A stretch of 64,000 nucleotides of DNA from Marivirga aurantiaca (lineage in GTDB: Bacteria > Bacteroidota > Bacteroidia > Cytophagales > Cyclobacteriaceae): NCBI RefSeq assembly GCF_016679925.1, contig NZ_JAEQBW010000003.1, positions 1 to 64,000 of the forward strand, in the 5' to 3' direction. The translations under genes were made by a program, and so were the position numbers. Positions 18,142-26,233 of this stretch are shown one piece after another. Each line of letters starts with the position of its first letter. Within the stretch, counting starts at the first letter, position 1. A model generated the notes under the pieces. That model was not told where the DNA came from, ran no database searches, and saw only the letters and a program-made list of their open reading frames with translations.

Positions 18142-18438
18142 CTATCTTGTTAAGTGTAAAATACACTTATCAATTTCTTTAATATATTCGTCAATTTTAC
18201 CCCTCATTTCAGAAGTTTCTTCCTCACTCTTCCCAATACTTCCTACAATCTTACTAATTTTATCTTGATTTTGAAAGTCCTTAATCCGTTCGTCTTTTTG
18301 TTTCAACACTGACTTTAGTTCCTGATTCTCGCTTTTTAAAATATTCAATTCATTCTTGGCATTTTGATATTCATTCAAAAGCAGTTGAACCTTACGTTCT
18401 AAGGCATTTAATTCAGTATGTAGTCCGTCTTGATTCAT
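18142..18438 (-). CDS. Small coiled-coil protein between pheT and zapA
   Basis: 98 residues, cytoplasmic, almost wholly heptad-like helix: LNALERKVQLLLNEYQNAKN, then ELNILKSENQELKSVLKQKDERI. The C-terminal third is less regular and ends KIDEYIKEIDKCILHLTR. No recognised domain. Short coiled-coil proteins encoded next to zapA are common in Bacteroidota, and the size, charge and position invite comparison with ZapB-type division partners; this is inference from context only. It starts 3 bases after the pheT stop and ends 15 bases before zapA, so cotranslation is likely. Confidence 0.8.
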   Translation of the reverse strand: MNQDGLHTELNALERKVQLLLNEYQNAKNELNILKSENQELKSVLKQKDERIKDFQNQDKISKIVGSIGKSEEETSEMRGKIDEYIKEIDKCILHLTR

Positions 18439-18441
18439 TTT

Positions 18442-20859
18442 TTATTTTCTAATCACAGCCCCTATTTCTTGTTCAAAAGCTTGCATTAGTTTATTCATTG
18501 TTTTATCAATTATTTTATCATTCAAGGTTTTCGTCTTGTCCTGAAGCGTAAATGATAGAGCATAAGCTTTTTTATCCTTGTCAATTTTATCTCCTTCATA
18601 CACATCAAAAACATCAATTTTACTAAGCAAATGACCAGCTTCTTTCAAACTGATTTTTTTGATAGATTCGTAGGAAACATTCTTATCAATTACCAGCGAC
18701 AAATCTCTTTTTACTTCCGGAAATTTACTCACCGGCTCAAATTGAACATTGGTATTTACCTTTCTTAATAAGGCTTCCCAATCGATATTGGCATAAAACA
18801 CATCTTGCTTTAAACCACTCAATTTCAGGGCTTTTTTACTTAATTTACCCAATTCACATACTGTTTTTTGGTTGATTTTAAGCTTCAAGCCATAATCGAA
18901 GATGTCACTGTGAAAATCTTCATTTTCAATACTTTCCGCACTAAATTTATTGAAAATTTTCAGAACTGCCGAATACAAATCATGATATTTTATTGATTCA
19001 TTTTTTCGCAACCAATTCTCGGGTTCGTTTTTCCCTGTCAGATACAAGGCAAGGCGCATTTTCTCATTGTATTTGGAATTAATTTTTTTATAAATTTTTC
19101 CAAATTCATAGAATTTAAGATCGTTTTGTTTGCGATTGATATTGTGAGAGAGTACTTCCAAACCAGTGAACAATAAGTCCTGACGCATTACTCCTAGTTC
19201 TTCACTTAATTTGTTCAGGATTTCTACATTCTCAGCCTCATTAAAATCGCCCAATTGCTGACTATAGGCAGCCTTGGTAAGAGAATTGGTCATTATTTCC
19301 TGGAATCCATTGGCAGATAATAATAAGCCGGCTTCCTTTCTTATTTTCCCCGGGTCAATCTCAGGGAAACTCGCCAGAAAACTACTTGAAAGAGTCTCAG
19401 GGATTTCTACATTGTTAAAACCATAAATTCTGATGATTTCTTCAATTACATCTGCTTCACGCGTAACATCCACTCTATATGGAGGGACTATTGCAATAAA
19501 TCCTTCCTCGGTTGTATTCTCAGTTTTTATATCTAATCTATTCAGGATTTGGTGAATGCTGTCCTTATTTAATTTTTTACCAATCAGCCTGTCAATGTTT
19601 TTATACTTCATGCTGACAGCTCTGTCTTCAACAGGAGTAGCGAAATGATCAATCACTTCACTACTGATATTTCCTCCTGCTACTTCTTTAATTAATAGAG
19701 CAGTTCTTTTTAATGCATAAACTGTAATGTTAGGATCAGTACCTCTCTCATATCTGAAAGACGCATCTGTTTTTAGCTGGTGTTTTTGAGATGATTTCCG
19801 GATGCTGTCAGCCGAAAAATAAGCACATTCCAGAAATATACTCGTGGTTGTATCAGAAACACCTGAGTCTTTTCCTCCAAATACACCAGCAATACACATT
19901 GGGTTAGATTCTCCATCACAAATCATCAAATCTGTGGAAGCTAATTTTCTCTCTTTATCATCCAGAGTTTTGAAAATGGTGCTTTCCGGTAAATTCTTTA
20001 TTTTAATAGTGTTGCCTTTAATTTTGGCAGCATCAAATGCATGTAGGGGCTGCCCTGTTTCATATAAAACGAAGTTGGTTACATCTACTATGTTATTAAT
20101 TGGCTCCAGACCAATACTCAATAAAGCATTTTTAAGCCAAGCTGGCGATTCTTTTACTGTAAGTCCACTCATGCTTACTCCGCTGTATCTTGGGCAATCC
20201 TGTTCGTTCTCAACGATTACTTTAATAGATAAATCTTTATTGTCAGTAGCGAAAGCTGATACGTCAGGCCAGTTGATTTCATTGCCGGTTACAGCTTTAA
20301 TGTCACGTGCTACTCCCAAATGCCCTGTAGCATCTGCTCTGTTAGGCGTAAGTCCTATTTCAAAAACAGTATCCGATTCCAGATTAAAATATTTTGCAGC
20401 TGGCGTACCAGCAGGTAGACCTGTATCAAGAACCAAAATACCATCATGGCTATTACCTAAGCCTAACTCATCCTCGGCACAAATCATACCCAGAGATAGT
20501 TCTCCTCTAATTTTTGATTTTTTGATTTGAAAAGGTTCATCAGGCTTTGGATATAAGGTGGTATTAACTGTTGCCACTACTACTTTTTGCCCTTTAGCTA
20601 CATTAGGTGCTCCGCAAACTATCTGTACAGGTTCTGATTCACCAATGTTTACCATGGTGATCTTAAGCTTGTCTGCATTGGGGTGAGGTGTGCAATTGAG
20701 TATTTCTCCTATTACAACTCCTTTCAGCCCGCCCGGAACAGTTTCTACTTCTTCTATGCTTTCTACTTCAAGGCCGGTATTAGTTAATAACTCTCCTAAT
20801 TCCTCAGGGCTTTCCTTAATGTCAATATATTTCTTTAACCAATTTAAAGCTACTTTCAT
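18442..20859 (-). CDS. pheT: Phenylalanyl-tRNA synthetase beta subunit
   Basis: 805 residues, normal for PheT; forms the alpha2-beta2 enzyme that charges tRNA-Phe. N-terminal MKVALNWLKKYIDIKESPEEL, then a tRNA-binding EMAP-like domain (about 40-155, VVIGEILNCTPHPNADKLKITMV and VCGAPN), the B3/B4 editing domain (about 210-380), B5 domain, the synthetase-like core, and the FDX-ACB anticodon-binding domain at about 715-805 starting FEPVSKFPEVKRDLSLVID. The alpha-subunit gene pheS is not in the window. First gene of the pheT, coiled-coil, zapA operon. Confidence 0.97.
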   Translation of the reverse strand: MKVALNWLKKYIDIKESPEELGELLTNTGLEVESIEEVETVPGGLKGVVIGEILNCTPHPNADKLKITMVNIGESEPVQIVCGAPNVAKGQKVVVATVNTTLYPKPDEPFQIKKSKIRGELSLGMICAEDELGLGNSHDGILVLDTGLPAGTPAAKYFNLESDTVFEIGLTPNRADATGHLGVARDIKAVTGNEINWPDVSAFATDNKDLSIKVIVENEQDCPRYSGVSMSGLTVKESPAWLKNALLSIGLEPINNIVDVTNFVLYETGQPLHAFDAAKIKGNTIKIKNLPESTIFKTLDDKERKLASTDLMICDGESNPMCIAGVFGGKDSGVSDTTTSIFLECAYFSADSIRKSSQKHQLKTDASFRYERGTDPNITVYALKRTALLIKEVAGGNISSEVIDHFATPVEDRAVSMKYKNIDRLIGKKLNKDSIHQILNRLDIKTENTTEEGFIAIVPPYRVDVTREADVIEEIIRIYGFNNVEIPETLSSSFLASFPEIDPGKIRKEAGLLLSANGFQEIMTNSLTKAAYSQQLGDFNEAENVEILNKLSEELGVMRQDLLFTGLEVLSHNINRKQNDLKFYEFGKIYKKINSKYNEKMRLALYLTGKNEPENWLRKNESIKYHDLYSAVLKIFNKFSAESIENEDFHSDIFDYGLKLKINQKTVCELGKLSKKALKLSGLKQDVFYANIDWEALLRKVNTNVQFEPVSKFPEVKRDLSLVIDKNVSYESIKKISLKEAGHLLSKIDVFDVYEGDKIDKDKKAYALSFTLQDKTKTLNDKIIDKTMNKLMQAFEQEIGAVIRK

Positions 20860-21088
20860 TATTATTGTTTTTATCTGATGTAATAAAGCTTAATATCTAT
20901 TCACATTAAGAATAAATATATGCTTAATCCACCAATTGATTATTTAGAAATTTCGGGAGAAGATCAATTTGAAGGGCAATTTCTGCTCATGCTAATTGAT
21001 GAAAACTCCTTTTTGTTTTTGAACTACAAAATGTAATTCAAAAAGCAAAATTAAGGAAATGATTGGTATTGAAAATGATTAGTTGCTC

Positions 21089-21703
21089 TTAATCGTAATT
21101 TTTCTCTCCTGCCGTAATGGGAATGTTGATTTGGTTCTTTTGCAGGGGTACCGGACAACTATAACCAGTAGTATAGGCACAATAAGGATTGTAAGCATAA
21201 TTGAAGTCTAGCAAGACTTTTGACTTTCCCGGCTCGTATTCTGTTTCTAAATATCTGCCTGAGCCATAAGTTTGTATAGCACTTGTTTCATCATAAAAAG
21301 AAAGAAAATATAGTCCCGACTCCTTAGATTCCAGCAAGGTCAGATCTTGATGGGTGCCTTTTAAATCAAAGTGCAGGATGGCTACTTCCTGGAATTCCTT
21401 TTCTTTACCATCGCTTGTGGCTAATTGATGAATCTCTCCATCGTTGATTTCTTCCACAGTAGCATTTACTTTAAAAGACTCATCAGCTTCATAGTATTTC
21501 AAGCTATCAAAAGGTACTGATTGCTCTATAAAAGGAGAAGCTTTATCTGATTTCATAAATAAATGCTTCTCCTCTCTGTGTTTTGCAATCTCTTCCTGAT
21601 AATTGCCTGGCTCAGGTACAGAGGAGTTAGGGTTGATATTAAATATCAGAATGACAATAACGATGAGTACACCGGCATATGTCAATATTTTTGTCGGTTT
21701 CAT
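21089..21703 (-). CDS. DUF1684 family protein
   Basis: 204 residues. N-terminal membrane anchor or signal (TYAGVLIVIVILIFNIN), followed by a long basic-acid helix HREEKHLFMKSDKASPF and a DUF1684 domain. The family signature is the late DFNYAYNPYCAYTTGYSCP-like segment (Tyr-, Asn- and Pro-rich with two Cys) and the earlier SFYDETSAIQTYGSGRYLE. DUF1684 proteins form small beta-barrel-like folds of unknown activity. It ends the GH3-dxr-rseP transcript, 39 bases after rseP, so it is an envelope-located passenger of that operon. The 229-bp gap up to pheT holds nothing convincing. Confidence 0.88.
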   Translation of the reverse strand: MKPTKILTYAGVLIVIVILIFNINPNSSVPEPGNYQEEIAKHREEKHLFMKSDKASPFIEQSVPFDSLKYYEADESFKVNATVEEINDGEIHQLATSDGKEKEFQEVAILHFDLKGTHQDLTLLESKESGLYFLSFYDETSAIQTYGSGRYLETEYEPGKSKVLLDFNYAYNPYCAYTTGYSCPVPLQKNQINIPITAGEKNYD

Positions 21704-21742
21704 CCGTGAATAATTAAATAGTTAGGTGCAGTTTCAGGATTA

Positions 21743-23065
21743 TTAACTCCATGGTAAAATTTTCCAGATGTCATTAAAAATGGCAAAGCCCATCAGTCCT
21801 AAAAGTAATACCATTCCTACTTTCTGTGCGTTTTCAAGGAATTTATCAGAAGGTTTTCTGCCGGAAATCATTTCATAAGTAATAAATACCACGTGCCCTC
21901 CATCCAAAGCAGGAATAGGCAGGAAGTTCATAAAGGCCAATACCATAGATAATAAACCTGTAATAGTCCAGAATTTTTGCCAAATCCATTCTCCTCCAAA
22001 AATCTGAGCAATACCGATTGGGCCGGATAAAGATTCGGAAGCGGAGACTTCACCTTTAAATATCTTGCCAAATGCTTTGATGTTTACCCATACTACATTG
22101 AAAGCTTTTTGTGTGCCAAGAGGGATAGACTCAGCAAAAGTGAAGTCTTGGTGAGATAAGTCTAATGCCGGTGTTGCATTAAAGCCCAATGTTCCTTCGT
22201 CAGTAACTCGGGCAGTTAATTGCTCTGTTGATTCTAATCTTTTAACAGTTAAAGTGATTTCCTCACCTTTAAGATCTTCCAATTTTTCACCGAATTGCTG
22301 GAAGTACCGGATAGATTCCCCATTTACTGCAATGATTTGATCATCGGGTTGTAAACCAGCCATGTCAGCATTACTTTGAGGAAGCACATTGCCCACTTTA
22401 AATTCATATAGAGGGTCAAAAAAATCTACGGGAGTATTTTTATCGGAGAGCTTCCCTATTAAATCATTGGGAATAGGAACGATAATTTCTTCCCCATCTC
22501 GTAGGACGGTATAATAACTGTCAGAAGTTAATAAAACATCAGTACTGGTTAATTCATTTACTCTTTCATAATCCTGACCATTAACAGCAATGATTTTATC
22601 GCCTGTCTTTAGTCCAACGTCTTGCCCTAAATCATAGGCATAAATACCATTTTCCATAATGATATCTTTAGACATATAAGTCTCTCCATAACCATATTGC
22701 AAGAATATGAAAATGACAATACCTGTGATTACATTCACGATAATACCACCTAGCATCACGATTAATCGCTGCCACGCAGGCTTTGCTCTGAACTCGTAAG
22801 GTTCTGGCTCTTTGTCAAGGGATTTGGTGTCTAAGGACTCGTCTATCATTCCTGATATCTTCACAAAGCCTCCCAAAGGAATGGCACCTAGCGAATACTC
22901 TGTTTCACCATATTTGAATTTAAAAATTTTTGGAGGGAAGCCTATAGCATATTGTTCCACTCTCATTCCAAAAGCCTTGGCAGCCAACATATGGCCTGCT
23001 TCGTGCAATCCTACTAAAATAGATAGGCCCAATAGTAGCTGGGCAATCATTATTATTGTTTCCAT
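21743..23065 (-). CDS. rseP: RIP zinc metalloprotease RseP
   Basis: 440 residues. A site-2 intramembrane protease that cleaves anti-sigma factors and leftover signal peptides in the inner membrane. The zinc motif HEAGH is at residues 21-25, the second catalytic segment is NFLPIPALDGGHV near 385, and two PDZ-like regions lie between (DVGLKTGDKIIAVNG and NADMAGLQPDDQIIAVNG). The GAIPLGGFVKISGM motif after HEAGH is diagnostic. Its start codon shares a base with the dxr stop, so the two are tightly coupled, as in many Bacteroidota. Confidence 0.96.
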   Translation of the reverse strand: METIIMIAQLLLGLSILVGLHEAGHMLAAKAFGMRVEQYAIGFPPKIFKFKYGETEYSLGAIPLGGFVKISGMIDESLDTKSLDKEPEPYEFRAKPAWQRLIVMLGGIIVNVITGIVIFIFLQYGYGETYMSKDIIMENGIYAYDLGQDVGLKTGDKIIAVNGQDYERVNELTSTDVLLTSDSYYTVLRDGEEIIVPIPNDLIGKLSDKNTPVDFFDPLYEFKVGNVLPQSNADMAGLQPDDQIIAVNGESIRYFQQFGEKLEDLKGEEITLTVKRLESTEQLTARVTDEGTLGFNATPALDLSHQDFTFAESIPLGTQKAFNVVWVNIKAFGKIFKGEVSASESLSGPIGIAQIFGGEWIWQKFWTITGLLSMVLAFMNFLPIPALDGGHVVFITYEMISGRKPSDKFLENAQKVGMVLLLGLMGFAIFNDIWKILPWS

Positions 23066-24222
23066 TAACGTATAAACTCTAAAGCTTTAATTCTAGTTTC
23101 TTTGTCTGTTGAAATATAGTCTTCCAAACCTGGGTTTTTTATAAAAGGTAATTTATCAAGGCAATTGGCAATGATATCTGACATACCTAAAAATGAAATT
23201 TTTTCCTCAAGAAAGGCCGAAACTACGACTTCATTTGCTGCATTCAAAATACAAGCAGCATTACCTGCCCTTTCTAAAGATTTGAATGCCAGCGCTAAGT
23301 TACGGAATGTTTCTTTATCGGGTTGCTCAAATGTGAGATTTGGGTAATCTAAAAAATTAAATCGCTCAAAATCTGACTTTAATCTTTCGGGAAAGCTCAG
23401 GGCGTACATAATAGGAACTCTCATGTCAGGCAAACCTAATTGTGCTTTCATTGAACTATCCTCAAACTGTACAAGGCTATGGATAATAGATTGTGGATGC
23501 ACTACCACTTCAATTTGATCCTGCCTTAAATTAAACAACCATTTGGCCTCAATTACTTCCAGTCCTTTATTCATTAATGAGGCAGAATCAATGGTGATTT
23601 TCGCTCCCATCTCCCAGTTGGGGTGTTTTAAGGCTTGTGCCTTTGTCACTGTTTCTAGAAATTGCTTGTCCTTGCCCCTGAATGGTCCGCCTGAAGCTGT
23701 AAGAATAATTTTCTCAATCGGGTTGTGAAATTCACCAACCAGGCATTGGAAAATAGCCGAGTGTTCGGAATCAACCGGATATATATTTACCCCTTTTTCT
23801 TCCGCCAATTTTGTAACTAATTCTCCGGCAACTACCAAAGTCTCTTTATTGGCCAAAGCAATATGTTTTCCACTTTCAATGGCTTTAATGGTTGGAATTA
23901 GTCCGGCATAGCCTACTAAAGCAGTTAACACTAAATCTATAGTATCCATTTGCACCACATGGGTCAGGGATTTTTCTCCTGAATAAACCTTTATATGATG
24001 TGGTGATAAGGCATTTTGTACTTTATCATACAATTTTTCATTTCCTATTACTACCACATTGGGTTTGAATTCCAGCGATTGCTTAATTAATAAATCGGCA
24101 TTATTCTGCGCTGTAAGTACTTCTACTATGAAATGATCCGGGTGGGATTTAATGACTTCCAGGGCTTGTGTTCCTATGGAGCCAGTTGAGCCTAATATGG
24201 CGATTGATTTCTTTTTTATCAC
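23065..24222 (-). CDS. dxr: 1-deoxy-D-xylulose 5-phosphate reductoisomerase
   Basis: 385 residues, standard DXR length. Catalyses the NADPH-dependent rearrangement and reduction of DXP to methylerythritol 4-phosphate, the committed MEP step. Rossmann start GSTGSIG at 11-17; ANKETLVVAGEL near 123-134; SASGGPFRG-like segment near 185; and the metal/substrate motif ITIDSASLMNKGLEVIEA. Alternative gene order names are dxr or ispC. It lies 6 bases from the small membrane protein gene and 1 base into rseP. The next MEP enzyme, ispD, is 15 kb away in the window. Confidence 0.97.
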   Translation of the reverse strand: MIKKKSIAILGSTGSIGTQALEVIKSHPDHFIVEVLTAQNNADLLIKQSLEFKPNVVVIGNEKLYDKVQNALSPHHIKVYSGEKSLTHVVQMDTIDLVLTALVGYAGLIPTIKAIESGKHIALANKETLVVAGELVTKLAEEKGVNIYPVDSEHSAIFQCLVGEFHNPIEKIILTASGGPFRGKDKQFLETVTKAQALKHPNWEMGAKITIDSASLMNKGLEVIEAKWLFNLRQDQIEVVVHPQSIIHSLVQFEDSSMKAQLGLPDMRVPIMYALSFPERLKSDFERFNFLDYPNLTFEQPDKETFRNLALAFKSLERAGNAACILNAANEVVVSAFLEEKISFLGMSDIIANCLDKLPFIKNPGLEDYISTDKETRIKALEFIR

Positions 24223-24228
24223 TATATT

Positions 24229-24393
24229 TTATTCAGTGTCTTCTTTTTTCTTTAATAAAATATCCATAGCAATTAATACTATAGATACTATTGCTAAACC
24301 TAAAGCAATGGTTCCGTAATCGAAGTAGTAAAGAAGGGCTGTTGCTATTAATACTACTATTATCCGCCAGTTTTTTTGTAGAAACCGATCCAT
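24229..24393 (-). CDS. Small membrane protein (54 aa) between the GH3 gene and dxr
   Basis: 54 residues in an unusually tidy slot. It begins MDRFLQKNWRIIVVLIATAL and has two hydrophobic segments (IIVVLIATALLYYF and IALGLAIVSIVLIAMDILL), ending KKKEDTE. Its ATG shares a base with the stop of the GH3 gene (TAATG) and it ends 6 bases before dxr, so translation would be coupled to both. No frame defect and no homologue recognised. Two-helix topology with a short linker (DYGT) and a charged C-tail suggests an inner-membrane accessory. Its size is why it could be missed. Confidence 0.75.
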   Translation of the reverse strand: MDRFLQKNWRIIVVLIATALLYYFDYGTIALGLAIVSIVLIAMDILLKKKEDTE

Positions 24394-25892
24394 TATCCTC
24401 TTAAATATTGAGTTAAAGCATTGGCAATTTTTCTGTCATTGGATAATCTCGGCACTTTATTTTGTCCTCCTAATTTACCTTCTGATTTCATATAATTAAT
24501 GAAAGATTGCTCTTTCAGCGGATTAATTCTTAAAGTCCTCAAAATGCTTCCTTTTAAAAGGTCATCATAGTAAGAATTTAGTTTTCTCAAATTAGCATCA
24601 AGTTCTTTTTCAAAAGCCTCCATATCAATAGGGGCATGAGAAAATTCTACATACCAATCGTGGTATGGTAGCCCGCTTTTTGGAGTTACCTCCGGGGCCA
24701 CAGTATATTCTGTGATTTTTACACCTTCAAATTTAACAAGTGTTTCTTTCATTGCTTTCTCCACTTCATCTCCAATTACATGTTCCCCAAATGCGGAAAT
24801 GAAATGCTTGATCCTTCCTGAAACTACTATTCTGTAAGGTTGTTTTGAAACGAATTTCACTGTGTCACCAATTGAATAACCCCAGAGGCCGGCATTACTA
24901 TTTATTATTAGTGCATAGTTTTTTCCCAGCTCCACCTCATCTATCATTAAGCGGGTGGGGTTGACATCAAAATATTCATCAGCAGGAATAAACTCGAAAA
25001 AGATACCGCTGTTTAACAGGAGTAGTAAGCCATCCTCTTTCTGGCTATCCTGATAAGCAATAAATCCTTCGGAAGCCGGATATGTTTCAATGGAATCAAC
25101 TTCTTTGCCAATAGTTTGAAATAACTTGGCTTTATAGGGCTCAAAGTTAACACCTCCATAAATAAACATGTCAAAATTAGGGAAGATGTCCTTAATTGGT
25201 TTGTCAACTCTGGCCTGGATACGATCGAAATACATTTGCACCCAGGGCGGTATTCCGGAAATCAATGTCATATCCTGATCAATGGTTTCATCAATTATAC
25301 GTTCTAGCTTTTCTTCCCAGTCTTCTATGCAATTTGTTTCATAGGAAGGAAGCTGGTTCGTTCTTAAGTAACCTGGTACATGATGGTTGACTATGCCTGA
25401 AAGCCGGCCTGTATTGATTCCGGCTTTTTGTTCCAGGGTAGGAGCACCCGAAAGAAAGATGAGCTTGCCGTCTAAAAACTTACTATTTCCCGTTTCATGC
25501 ACATAGCTCAAAATTGCATTTTTGGCACTGTTAATATGGTTGGGGATTGATTCTTTGGTAATAGGAATATACTTGGTGCCTGAAGTGGTACCACTTGTTT
25601 TGGCAAAGTAGGCTGGTTTCCCTGGCCATAATACATTGTTCTCTCCTTGTAAGATTTTATCTATATAAGGTTTAAGCTCCTCATAATCCCTGATAGGAAC
25701 CTGTCTTTTAAAATCTGCATAGTTCTGGATATCTGCAAAACCATGATCTTTGCCAAAAGTAGTATCCTTTGCCAGATCAATAATTCTCTTAAAAATCTTT
25801 AGCTGCGAAATGGCCGGGTGAGCAGCCCACTTATTTTGCTGCCCGACTATGTATGCTGCTAAAGGTTTACTTAAAACTGAACGTATTCCCAT
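24393..25892 (-). CDS. GH3 auxin-responsive-promoter family acyl-adenylate ligase
   Basis: 499 residues. GH3 proteins adenylate an acyl substrate and conjugate it to an amino acid; plant members act on auxin and jasmonate. The ATP/AMP loop AKTSGTTSGTKYIPIT is clear at about 92-107, followed by the YPASEGFIAYQD motif near 270 and the hinge SGRIKHFISAFGEHVIGDEVEKA near 360. The bacterial GH3 substrate is unknown. Heads the leftward operon through the small membrane protein, dxr, rseP and DUF1684. A TAATTTTG box is 5 bases from its ATG. Not part of any peptide-synthesis cluster here. Confidence 0.92.
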   Translation of the reverse strand: MGIRSVLSKPLAAYIVGQQNKWAAHPAISQLKIFKRIIDLAKDTTFGKDHGFADIQNYADFKRQVPIRDYEELKPYIDKILQGENNVLWPGKPAYFAKTSGTTSGTKYIPITKESIPNHINSAKNAILSYVHETGNSKFLDGKLIFLSGAPTLEQKAGINTGRLSGIVNHHVPGYLRTNQLPSYETNCIEDWEEKLERIIDETIDQDMTLISGIPPWVQMYFDRIQARVDKPIKDIFPNFDMFIYGGVNFEPYKAKLFQTIGKEVDSIETYPASEGFIAYQDSQKEDGLLLLLNSGIFFEFIPADEYFDVNPTRLMIDEVELGKNYALIINSNAGLWGYSIGDTVKFVSKQPYRIVVSGRIKHFISAFGEHVIGDEVEKAMKETLVKFEGVKITEYTVAPEVTPKSGLPYHDWYVEFSHAPIDMEAFEKELDANLRKLNSYYDDLLKGSILRTLRINPLKEQSFINYMKSEGKLGGQNKVPRLSNDRKIANALTQYLRG

Positions 25893-25896
25893 ATCA

Positions 25897-25904
25897 CAAA
25901 ATTA
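25897..25904 (-). promoter_or_regulatory. -7 box of the GH3-dxr-rseP operon
   Basis: TAATTTTG on the minus strand, ending 4 bases before the ATG at 25892. Predicted transcription begins at or next to the start codon, a leaderless or nearly leaderless transcript. The 340-bp gap to lepA holds this and the lepA box and no gene. Confidence 0.5.
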
Positions 25905-26210
25905 GGAAATTAATCCTGAACCCTTTCAGCATTTTGAGGAAATTCAATTAAAGGAATTGCGGGCTCCCTCTGTCAGGAACATTGGAAAAGGAAAAAGTAT
26001 TTTCTGCAAAGAAGAGCTACTACTTTTTTGTGGAAAGCCATTCTAAAATTTATTATAGGGTTGAAGAGGGATGTATATTATAGTAGCAGTTGTTGATACC
26101 AGACAAAATCCTGAAAACCTAAAACCTTGAATCTCTCTAGTAAAATTCTACTGCTTGATTTCCCAAAATAAATTAAAATACTACGATTATAAACTTTGCA
26201 CAATAATACG

Positions 26211-26218
26211 TAGTTTTG
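26211..26218 (+). promoter_or_regulatory. -7 box of lepA
   Basis: TAGTTTTG, ending 15 bases before the chosen ATG at 26234 and overlapping the upstream TTG that opens the longest frame, which therefore cannot be the start. Confidence 0.5.
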
Positions 26219-26233
26219 CACCTTGATATGGAA

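Noticed and set aside
20920-21036. 38-residue plus-strand open frame beginning MLNPPIDYLEISGEDQFEGQ
   Set aside because: It is short, lacks a promoter or neighbour support, and lies in the leader region of pheT on the other strand. It may be a remnant, but nothing supports a gene.
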